NCBI RefSeq assembly: GCF_000388065.1
Contig: NW_009242978.1
Coordinates: 1,811,141 to 1,854,246 of the forward strand
Length of the DNA: 43,106 nt
Source: Fonticula alba
Taxonomy: Eukaryota > Opisthokonta > Rotosphaerida > Fonticulaceae
Reading direction: 5' to 3'
The stretch's first letter is position 1. Each line of letters begins with the position of its first letter. Shown here one piece after another: positions 1-8,872 of the stretch. The notes beneath the pieces are model-generated. The model was not told the DNA's origin. It made no database searches and saw only the letters and a list, made by a program, of their open reading frames with translations. The translations under genes were made by a program, and so were the position numbers.

Positions 1-251
1 GGGCGGGTCGAGCGGCTCGCGTGCCTAACTATGCCTTTTGGGCTTGCGGCGTGGAGGGCCAGTCTCAACCAGCGCGGGGGCAAGACAATTCTCCCTCCCC
101 GTATCCGCCGCCACTTCACTTCCTCCGGTGGATTTGGCTTTCGGCCTTCCGCTCGCCCGAACCACTCTTCTTGCTCGCTCGCGCCGGCCAAGCTCTTGGC
201 CTCTTCCTCCTTTTGCGGTTCTCCCTTTTGGCCGTCGCCCGCCCCGGATCG

Positions 252-1280
252 ATGCGCTGCTTCACGGCACCCCCCCGCCGGGCTTTGGTCTTGGCCCTAT
301 TCCTGGCACTGGCCATGCTGGGAAGCTCCCTGGCCCTGCCGGCGCCGGCCGACCAGCCGGCCTGCGGCGCCGGGCAATACGCCTCCCCGGGCAGCCCGCC
401 GGTCTGTGCACCCTGCCATGCCTCCTGTCGGAGTTGCTTCGACCGCGAGGACTTCTGCACCTCCTGCCCGATGGATGGGGCGTGGCTGCTGCCGGGGACT
501 GGTGTGTGTGTTTCCGCCTGCCCGGCGGGCCAGTTCATCGGCGTGGCCTTCCCCGGGGCGGTGGCCCCGGCCCCGGGGCAAGTTTGCCTCACCTGCCCTG
601 ATGGCTGTGAGGCGTGCTCGAGCCCGGGCGATGCGCCCGCTTGTGTTCTCACACCGGACGGGTCTCTGGACTGTCCGGCGGTGGCGCGGTGCGACCGCTG
701 CGCCGAGGGGCTGCTGCTGCTGGATGGCACGACGTGCGTGGCAAGCTGCCCGGAGTCCGGGTACCTGACCGACTCCGAGGGCAAGTTTGCTCGGGTCCCG
801 GCGTGTGTGGCGTGTGCGCCCCAGTGCACTGCGTGCAATGGGCCCGGGGCCGAGCAGTGCACCGCCGGCCCGGAGGCCCGGCGAAACCACGCCCTCGGTA
901 CGCATGCTGGCCCTGGCTGTGCCTGGCCCGGGCTCCTCCCTTTCCCTGGCTCTTCTCCTTCGTCGCACGATCGCTCCGTTCGGGCCGCTGCCTGCCTGCC
1001 TGCCTGCCTGTCGACTGACCGCTCGTTCCTTCTTTCTTTCTTTTTTTTTCTTCCCGGCGGGCCAGTCATCGGCTTGAGTGTCATCATTGGGCTGGTGGTG
1101 CTGGCCATCCTGATCATCGGCCTGACGCTGGCGATCCTGCGCCGTGCGAATCGCCTTCGGCGGAAGGACCGCCCGGCCCCCTCGCCGCCCTCGTCCCCCT
1201 CGATGACCACGGATACCGGCCGGTCCCGGCGTGCCGGGCCGTCGGAGAGCTCCATCCCGATGGATACCCTGCGCCGCTGA
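252..1280 (+). CDS. Kinase-less type I membrane protein with furin-like cysteine-rich ectodomain
   Basis: Two exons, 252-897 and 1066-1280, encode 286 aa. The 168-bp intron has donor GTACGC, a CTGAC branch-like motif near 1014 and a T-rich tract before the acceptor; its length is a multiple of three, so reading through it also stays open. Residues 1-30 are a signal peptide (basic start, then a long Leu/Ala core). Residues about 35-210 hold paired CxxC modules (CAPCHASCRSC, CLTCPDGCEAC, CVACAPQCTAC) typical of furin-like/growth-factor-receptor cysteine repeats. Residues about 217-240 form one membrane span starting VIGLSVIIGL. A 45-residue basic, Ser/Pro-rich tail follows, with no kinase. The ectodomain matches in order the last cysteine modules of the receptor kinases at 14957 and 22622. 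I chose the ATG at 252 because the signal peptide begins there; an upstream in-frame ATG at 21 would bury it. It may act as a co-receptor or decoy (inference). Confidence 0.85.
   Translation: MRCFTAPPRRALVLALFLALAMLGSSLALPAPADQPACGAGQYASPGSPPVCAPCHASCRSCFDREDFCTSCPMDGAWLLPGTGVCVSACPAGQFIGVAFPGAVAPAPGQVCLTCPDGCEACSSPGDAPACVLTPDGSLDCPAVARCDRCAEGLLLLDGTTCVASCPESGYLTDSEGKFARVPACVACAPQCTACNGPGAEQCTAGPEARRNHALGTHAGPGCAWPGLLPFPGSSPSSHDRSVRAAACLPACLSTDRSFLLSFFFFLPGGPVIGLSVIIGLVVLAILIIGLTLAILRRANRLRRKDRPAPSPPSSPSMTTDTGRSRRAGPSESSIPMDTLRR
898..1065 (+). other. Intron at the ectodomain-membrane boundary
   Basis: Phase-1 intron with donor GTACGC, a CTGAC motif and a T-rich stretch (1031-1053) before the acceptor at 1064-1065. 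The kinase gene on the minus strand has a phase-1 intron (24311-24223) at the equivalent point just before its membrane span. This supports a shared ancestral intron. Confidence 0.8.
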
Positions 1281-1381
1281 GTGGCCGGCCATTGTCGGGT
1301 GCCCAGGGCCACCCCCCCCCCCCCTGGCATCGGCGGTGGGCCGGGGGCCCATGCGGCGCGTGCCACGGGCGAGGTGGAAAG

Positions 1382-1387
1382 AATAAA
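1382..1387 (+). promoter_or_regulatory. Poly(A) signal AATAAA
   Basis: AATAAA lies about 100 bp after the stop codon of the small membrane protein gene. A match this close to a stop is unlikely by chance in DNA this GC-rich. The same context (GAATAAAAGAC) recurs at 11782. Confidence 0.65.
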
Positions 1388-2039
1388 AGACACGAAGAAA
1401 CTTCCCCGGTGTGCCGCGCACACATGCACGCATGTCCCGGCCTGGAGGGTGGGGCAGCATTCTCGGCTGCCCCCCAGACGGGAAGGGGCCCCATATTGGG
1501 GGACAATGTTTGTTTTTTTCGCTGTTTCCCTTGAACGACCCCTTGTCGGTCAGGCCCTCCCCACAGGGTCGACGCCGGATGTTTTCCCGTATGCGCATCA
1601 GCGCGGCCTGGGGCGGGCTGACGATGGCCGGTGCCGGCAACCATGCATCAGGCACCACGGATAAGCTGGGGGGGGGGGGCGGCCTTGTAGCTCCGTTCGC
1701 CACGGAGGGCACCGAGCCTGCGGGTAGAATGACGACTTGGCGCGCGGGGGAGCATGTGGCTGGCTGTCGTCGGGGGGCAGAGGTGGGCCGTGACTCGACA
1801 GCCACAACAACAACACCACCCCTCGGTTGGACGGGCTCACGGAAAGCCATGGAGCCGGGGCGGCTTTCGCCCGGCTTTCGGAGCGAGTATGTGTCCGGAG
1901 CAGGCGGACATTCCAGATGCCAGCGAACCCCGCGGACGACCCCGGCCCTCACGCCAAGGCCAGGTGGCCACACGCCGAGGCGGGGACAGGGGCACGACGG
2001 GACTCCCTTGTCAGGGGGGCCACCACGCCGGGGAGGACT

Positions 2040-2061
2040 CCCCCCCCCCCCCCCCCCCCCC
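2040..2061. repeat. Poly-C tract (22 bases)
   Basis: Uninterrupted C-run in intergenic DNA, one of many such runs in the window. Its exact length may be unreliable in any assembly. Confidence 0.9.
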
Positions 2062-3621
2062 GGCCCGAGCGGGGGGTGAGACGCGAAGGGCGAGGGGTTT
2101 CCGGGGAGCGAGTTTCCCCCACCGCCCCTCAGGCCCCCTCCGCTGACCGTGATAGAGAGGGATAGATTGCCGCCGGGAGAGCTGGGTCTCTTCGGTCCTG
2201 CTGGCCAAGGGGCACCAGGAGACACTCGCTCGGGCGCCGGGCCTGGAGCAGGGGGCCTGCGAGCGGTCAAGCGAGGCGACCGAAAGGACGCGAAAAGGGG
2301 GAATCCCACGCGGGCTCGCCAATGTGCGGCGCCCCCCCCCCCCCCCCGCTCCGGCCCTCGCGGGTGGCAACACGCGGCTCCGAGAACGTCCCCGTGGTTG
2401 CGCGCCGGCATAAATGGCCGTCGGCCAAGGGGGGCGAGGCGGGCGCGGGTTTGACGGTCCTAGCATTCTGCCAGGCTCGCACCTCCTCCGGGGGAAGCCC
2501 GACGCGGCGGGCTCCAGCCTGCGCGCGGCATCCGTCCCTGAGCACGGCACTTCTTCAGGACTGTCTCCCAACCCAGGACCGATCCAACGGAGCGTGTCCG
2601 TCCGGGGGAGCCCACCGCCGCGGACACATGCCTGCAGGCACAAGAGATACACACATGCACACGAGTATGCTCGGATAAATAAGCCACCAAAAATACAATC
2701 GCTCGAAAAGGTCCCAACAGGGACCGTGTGTGTGGTCGGGAGCCGGCAGAAGCTCCCTCGCGATTCTGCATGTGCAGAACAACGGCGCCCGCGATGCGAG
2801 TTGGAGCTCCTGCCCATTTCTCTTCCGAAGAATGCTATTCCGAAGAACATCACGGGGATTTTTCCAAAAGTGTCGCTACGCGATCGCTTGCAGAGGGCGG
2901 ACGATGTGCTCAGAGGGCAGGCAGCAGCCGGAGGAAGGTGGTGTCTACATTCGGGAGTCATCATTATTCCCAGTTCGGGAAGCTCCGGCCATGGGCCGTT
3001 GCCGCTCCTTCCGAACGCGGGTTGGGCGCCTCGCATCCTGCCAACTCTCCCTTTGTCGAAACCGAGTTCCTGGTCCGTGACGGGGCCGCTGCCTGCCTCG
3101 GGGCATAGCGGCCCGGATCCTGTTGAGCCTCGTCGGGCCTCCGCCCCGGTGGCGGGAGGGCGGAATGGCCACCCTCGCGAAGCATGAACTCTCTGACGGG
3201 CGCAGGGGGACTTCTGCTTTGGGGATGGACTGGCGGGTGTCTGGGCGAGCGCTGACGACCGGCCCGCCGCATGAGGCAAATCCATGCTCGCCGACAGACC
3301 AACCCCTGTGCCCTCCCTCGGCGCACTCGAGAGATGGGTGCCCGGCGATGGGCCGAGTCGCGGCTTTCTGGGATATCCTGCACCGCGCACCTCTCTGTCG
3401 GCCGAGTAGATGCCCGGTGGGCCTCCGCCCGGGGCGCGAGCGCACACACCGCCCGGCCGCGCTCGAAAACACACCCGACCAGGAAGAGACTCGCCGTCCG
3501 CGCCCGTTGGGACCTGGGCATGTTGACTTGCCCTCTTGGGCTGGCCTATGGGGGAAGATCCCTTTGGGTTTCAGTGGCAAGCGATCCGCCTCCCGCGCTG
3601 GCTGGCCCCATCTGCGATGGG

Positions 3622-3627
3622 TATAAA
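3622..3627 (+). promoter_or_regulatory. TATA box of the nine-exon gene
   Basis: TATAAA in GGGTATAAAAAAAATG. It lies about 215 bp before the ATG at 3842 and is followed by a long C/T-rich leader (about 3685-3840). The minus-strand gene at 35397 has a TATA box at a similar distance from its ATG, which supports both. Confidence 0.65.
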
Positions 3628-3841
3628 AAAAATGAAGGGGACCCGCCCCAGCGCCAGATCTCGTCACCAGCATCCCTCTGGATGGTTTTTTTCATTTCCG
3701 CCCCCCCCCCCCTCGCTCCATTGCCCTCCTGTCCCTACTTGCCTTCCTTTGCCTCCGTGCCCTCGTTGCTTGCACCACCCTCTCGATCCCCCTGTCCCCT
3801 GCCCGCCCCTCTGCCCCTGCTGCCGCTGCCCCCACCCCGAA

Positions 3842-6348
3842 ATGGCCGACGTTCTTCCGATCCCGGTGTCCCCTCCCCAGGATACCGGCATTGTGGCCCT
3901 CTTCAAATCCGGCCAGCGCCTCAATGTCCAGTATGGGGACTTCATCATCTCCGGAAGCATCCACAGCAACCGAGCTCAGTTTGATTTGTGTTGCCCTGTC
4001 GGCGGGGCAACCGGCCTCCGGGATAGCCTGCCCAGTCGCCATGGCCGGGCTCCCCCGAGCAACGAATCGCCAATGTCCCCCGAGCCCTGGCTCCAAAAGG
4101 TGCACCCGCCTTCAACCCAGCCTCGAGGCCTTCCCGGCTGCTGGGAGTGGCTTCCTTTGCCTTTTGGCGGCTCTCGCATGCCGCACCGGAAATATGAAGA
4201 CTGACCTCTGGTGGGGGATGGCGGTGTGGCATGGCGGCTGTGGGCATGTGGGCGCGGTCTTCATCGGCAGGTTGCCACCCCGGGCGAGGCGCTCCACGTC
4301 GCCGGCCGCGAGGCCCTGCTGCTCGACAACGGGCGGATCGTGCGCTTCACCTTCGACGAGGCCGGCATGGCCGAGACCGGGGTCCTCTATCGTCATGTGC
4401 CGGGCGCCGAGGGTGTCGGCTTCACGGTCAACAAGTCGCTTTTGTATTTGGCCACCGAGCCGGCCACCCTGCTGGGCTTCCAACTGCGTGAAGATCTGGT
4501 CCTCTTCGATGTACGCGCCCTGGGATGGCGTCTCCGCGCGCCGGCTTGTTGCTGCCTGCACGCTCGGAAGCACTGACCCGCGCTGTCTCCTCCCGGCCCC
4601 GGGGCCGTGCATTTCGCTGTCCGCCCGCCGGGATTCCCCCCTCGCCCGGGCCCTTGCAGGACTCGCCCGGGGATCTGCCCACCGAGGGCGTCTGCTCCTT
4701 CAATGCCGGGCATGTGGTGCTGAACTTCGGCAACATGGTGGCCAAGCTGCGCTTCGGGGCGACCGGACCCGATGCCGGAAGCCTGACAGCCTTGTCGGTC
4801 TTCCAGGTGGAAAGCTGCCTGGCCGGGGCCGGGGTTTCGCCCGAGGCCGGCTACCGGGCCCAGAACGCCCTCCGGGGCCGGGGGGAAAATGGCTTCCGGA
4901 ATGTGGTCCCCTCGCCGGCCCGGGGGCTCTGTCCGCCGGCATGCCCCTGTGCCAGCCTCCGTTTGCCGAAGCAGGTGTCTGCCCATCATAACCGCGTGCT
5001 GGTGGTTCGTCATGGCCGACTGCTGTTGGCGGAATTCCCGATGCCGGTGGCGACCCTCGGGGTGTCGGCCCCGCCCGCCTGTCGAGCCCATGAGTCCATC
5101 CTCATGGAGGGGCTTCCGGATGGCGCGTGGCTCGAGCTCACGGTCACCCCCGGGCTGGTGCTCCTTGTGGACCCCAGCCGGCGGTGCGGCCATTACATTG
5201 ACCTGGGGCGGCCGCTGTCTCGGTTTTCCCTCTTCCGCAAGGTGCGCTCGTGTGCGGGCGACGGGGGGCCGTGGCCGGTATCTCGGCCCGATCGTCCCAT
5301 CGGGCGGGGCATCTGGGAACTGGACCCTGACTTGTGTATCTTCCTCCTCTTCCCCCTTCCCCCGCTGGCATCGGGCGCATGTCCGCCCTGGCCCCCCCCC
5401 CCCCCCTCCCGCTTGGTGCGTGTGCGCTCTTCGGCCATACCCGGCAGATCGCACTGCCTCTGTTCGAGGACAGTGTCGTTTCGGGGTCGTACCAGTTCAG
5501 CCGGACAGTGACGCTCGTGGCGCCAGGGGGCCTCAACTCGTTGACCGTCTCCGAGGGTGCCAATGTCAATATCCTTACTCGGTTTGCCGAGCCCATGGCG
5601 ATGATGCCCTTCCGCAGCAACCAGGGGACTCTCTGTCGGCCGCGTGCGAATGCTCCGGAGGTCTTCCGGATCGAGGTGCGCCGATGGCCCGGGGGGCGGG
5701 GGTTCCTCCTGGAGGGAGATATGATCGCCAGAGGGGGCCGCCTCGATGCGCGTCCTTTGTCCCGCCGTCAGCACGGCGCCCCGTTCGACCGCGTGGAGGG
5801 GGTTGCCCATCTCTGACAGCATGGCCCCCTTTCCTTTTCTCCCTTCCACGCACACACACACACACATACATCCACCTTGCCGTCCTCGCGGTCACTGTGT
5901 GGCCTCCGCAGGTGGAGGGCTTCGGAGACATGGTCCCAGCCGGGCGGCTGATGCTGGGCTCCAAGCGCGCCCTCTCGCTGCATGAGAACTTCCTCGTGTG
6001 TCATGAGTATGTCCTCGGGACGGAGAGCTTCCGCCTGGCAGGCTTTTCCTTTGCCTTGCAGCTGGGGTCCTCGGGCATCGCCGGTCCGGGGCGCCTGAGC
6101 CTGCAGCAAGCTTCCCCCCCGCAGGATGGTCGGCTTTGCGTTGTTATCGATGGCCAGTGGGCGATGGACGTGGACCTTGAGGCCCGGAAGGTGTCCGGCC
6201 TCCGGTCCTGGCTGCCGGCCGGCTGGCCTCAGTCGGGGGTGCGTGCGAAGCATTTGCAAAGGGAGCCCGCCCGGATATCCCGGGCCAGGGGGGAGCATCC
6301 CGACCGGTGTGCCCCGACACTTCCAGTAACGATAGTTTGCCGGGCGCG

Positions 6349-6396
<48 letters not shown>

Positions 6397-6866
6397 ATGT
6401 GTCGTCGGGCTGCCTCATGCGTGCCTTTCCCCCGGGGGGTGGGGGTGGATGCCTTCGCCTGGACAGACCGATCGGCTGCCCCCTGGTGGGATGATGACCA
6501 CCGTGCGACAGGAGCTGGCGGTGGCCGGGCCCAGTGGCGTGCTTCTGTACGGGCTGCAGGCTGCCGGCGAGCAGCTGGCCATTGACCAGCAGCCCCGGAC
6601 GGCTTGGCGGAGTGCCAGCCGCCCGGCCGGCATCTTTGCCCCCCTCGAGCCGGACACACTGGCCGTTGCCACCGGCGGGGAGGTGCACTTTGTCCGAGCC
6701 ACGGCTGACGGCCCGGTCCTTCGCTCCATGTCCTTCGTGCGTGCCACTCCCCTTGCGGGGCCCCTTGGCAGTGGTGTGCTGGCGGCCCCGGGCCCGTTGC
6801 GACATCCATGGCAAACTGACCGACGATCGTCCTGCCCCCGTCCCACTCGACACGGTGCTGGGAACT

Positions 6867-6901
<35 letters not shown>

Positions 6902-8464
6902 GCGTCCGGGATGAAACGGTGGCCCGTGGTGGCCATGGGGCCTCCGTAGGATGACAAGGTGGTCGCCGTGTTCGGGCATCGGTCGACGCGTGAATCGCTG
7001 GCCGTTTTGACCCGGAGCTCGGTTCAAATTTTCCACAACTGGTGCGCCTCCGCCATCGGCCGAGTAAAGCCATGCTTCCCATCCCGAAGGCAGGGGAGGG
7101 CGGTGCTGAGGTGATCTAACATGCGCATGTGCCTGCGTCTGTGCGCGGTCAAAATGCCCAGGGAGAGTGCATATGACATCCCGCTCGGTGGCCGCCAGTG
7201 CCTGGCCGTCACGCAGTTGGATGACGGGTCGCTGGTGCTGCGGTGCAGTGATGGGTTTTTCGACCTGCTGAACTTCGATGCCCTGATGTTTGCCGAGCGC
7301 CATGTCCAGTGGCGTGACCAGCCGGGGCCCCTTCCTGGGACCGGCACGCCCGAGCAAGTCTGGGTGTGCCCCTGGTTCTCGCTGTCGTGGGTGGCCCGGC
7401 ACCCGGGCGGGCGCTTTGTCTTCCACACGGCCAACCGCCAACCGGATGTCTATGAGCCGTGGGCCTTCCTGCCGACGAGGCGCTCTTTCGCTCTGGATCT
7501 GTCCTCCTGGCCCGGGGCCGGGGAGGACGCCCCGGCCGGCGCGGTCTTCCTGCAACATGGCGACCGGCGCTTCTGTGTCATCCTGTGCGTGATGCTTCTT
7601 CCCCTGCGGCGGGGCGGCTGCCGCCCGGTAGGGGGGGGGGGGGGGGGGGGGGGGGCACCAAAAGTGATTTGTGCCTGTTGGGCCTCCTCTTCCCCCCCCA
7701 CACCCAGGGGGGCCTCCATACAACACGTCCCCCCTCGGGAACGATGAACTCCTAACCGGCCCAGCACATAGCATCCTCCGTGCGCGCTTTCTCTTTCTCT
7801 CTGTCTCTCTCGCGTTGGGCTTCCGCTCGGAAAAGGGCCAGGGCCGACGAGCGCACACGAAGCGGAGGGCGCCGCGCGCGCGCCCCACACGGCCCGGGCC
7901 AGTGGTGGATCCCCCTGTTTCGCGGGAGGGGGGGGGGGAGGGGGCCCCTCCCGGGGGGGGGGGGGTTCGGGGGGGGGGGGGGGGGGGGGGGGGGCCTTTC
8001 CTCCCTCGTGGAGACATTGATGACTGACTCATCTGCGACCGGATGCGCGGCGATCGCGGCGGATTGTCCCGGCACCACACCCTGCGGTCCCCGTATCGAC
8101 CACGCCACTGGTGGCCGGCCTTGCGTCTGCCTTTCCCAGCTTCGGGCAGAGGATGGCCCTCATCCCGGAGGAGGATTTGATTCGGCTCTTCATCGACCCG
8201 ACCGACCCGAGCATTTTGGGGCAGCCCCTGCAGTGCAGCATTGTCAATGTCGGGCTGCCGCTGTCCTCCGGCGACATGCTGACCCTGGGCCCGGAGGTCC
8301 GGCCTCTGCATCCGACCGTCATCCTGTCGACCGTGGTAGAGGGGAAGTCGGCTTTCGGGCCCAAGTCCCTGCCCATCGAGGGCGAGTCCGTGCAGATGGG
8401 TCAAATTCGTGTGGAGCTCTGGACGCCTGCCGCAGGGGCTCCGGACGGGGCCGCAGCCTGCTGA
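3842..8464 (+). CDS. Unrecognised multi-exon protein with beta-propeller-like repeats (about 914 aa)
   Basis: Nine exons with compatible phases: 3842-4099, 4271-4510, 4660-5241, 5448-5675, 5912-6238, 6467-6736, 6950-7041, 7162-7584, 8140-8464. The end of exon 1 is tentative (a donor at 3998 also keeps frame). Exon 5 could end at 6190, and exon 6 could begin at 6512. The last two junctions are the firmest, since each joins a split codon (N-W-E and I-L-F) in otherwise open frames. Donors are GTGCAC, GTACGC and GTGCGC/T. There is no signal peptide or membrane span, so it is probably intracellular. Short hydrophobic strands ending in turns recur every 40-70 residues (EALLLDNGRIVRF, RVLVVRHGRLLLAEF, ELAVAGPSGVLLYG, TLAVATGGEVHFV, LVLRCSDGFFDLL), which suggests one or more beta-propellers. 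I do not recognise the family. Introns 4, 5 and 6 carry (CA)n runs, and intron 8 carries very long G-runs. Confidence 0.75.
5392..5406 (+). repeat. Poly-C tract near a splice acceptor
   Basis: Fifteen C residues inside intron 3, about 40 bp before the acceptor at 5446-5447. It appears to serve as the polypyrimidine tract. Confidence 0.7.
5851..5866 (+). repeat. (CA)8 in intron 4
   Basis: Dinucleotide run within intron 4 (5676-5911), upstream of a pyrimidine-rich acceptor ending CCTCCGCAG. Confidence 0.85.
6351..6394 (+). repeat. (CA)22 microsatellite in intron 5
   Basis: Perfect 44-bp CA run inside intron 5 of the nine-exon gene. It is the longest dinucleotide run in the window and likely to be length-variable. 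Confidence 0.95.
6875..6900 (+). repeat. (CA)13 microsatellite in intron 6
   Basis: CA run preceded by alternating CG (6867-6874), inside intron 6 (6737-6949). Third intron in a row in this gene with a CA run. Confidence 0.9.
7631..7994 (+). repeat. Clustered poly-G tracts in intron 8
   Basis: Intron 8 (7585-8139, 555 bp, the longest of this gene) contains G-runs of 25 (7631-7655), 13 (7953-7965) and 26 (7969-7994) bases on the sense strand, with a CT-rich stretch near 7790-7810. Such RNA could form G-quadruplexes. Run lengths should be treated as approximate. Confidence 0.85.
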
Positions 8465-8850
8465 CGCGTGGCTGAGCTCTCCAGCCAGGCCCCATCCGGG
8501 CGCTCGGACTGGGATGCAGGGTCCGGGCTGTGGTGCCGGATATCGGCCATCATGGGCCGTCGATCGCGAAATGAATGTCCAATGCCAAGCCATGCGGGCT
8601 TCTTGCCGTGGGCGGTGTCTTATTCGCGTGGCGAGGCATGTCGTGGCGAGGGGAATGGGTAACCCCGGATTGGCTCTTCCGGGCGCCATTCTCTTGCTCG
8701 GTGATGAGGCCAGCGTGCGGGCGGGGGGCTGCCGGGTTTCTTGCATCGGGCGAGGGGCAGCGCGCCTGTGCATGTTCGGCCGGGCGCCAGCCTCCCAGTA
8801 CATCGGGCATCCATGTCCATGAGGGCGGAAGGCCGAGGGCGCAGGGGGGC

Positions 8851-8872
8851 GGGGGGGGGGGGGGGGGGGGGG
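8851..8872. repeat. Poly-G tract (22 bases)
   Basis: Uninterrupted G-run about 390 bp after the stop codon of the nine-exon gene. Confidence 0.9.

Larger units (their letters stand above)
1281..3621. other. Intergenic region without a supportable gene
   Basis: After the poly(A) signal I see no convincing gene. The stretch holds C-runs of 13 (1312-1324), 22 (2040-2061) and 16 (2332-2347) bases. A slightly AT-richer patch at about 2640-2910 contains two direct copies of TTCCGAAGAA (2823-2832 and 2838-2847). Several open frames over 200 codons exist on both strands. They overlap each other, are rich in Pro/Arg/Gly, and show no signal peptide, domain or consistent splice sites. Confidence 0.6.

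Noticed and set aside
1-251. In-frame upstream start at 21 for the small membrane protein
   Set aside because: It would add 77 residues of low-complexity sequence in front of a perfect signal peptide; the region reads as a 5' leader.
297-2411. Minus-strand open frame of 704 codons across the left edge
   Set aside because: Overlaps the supported membrane-protein gene and intergenic C-runs; the translation is low-complexity Gly/Pro/Arg.
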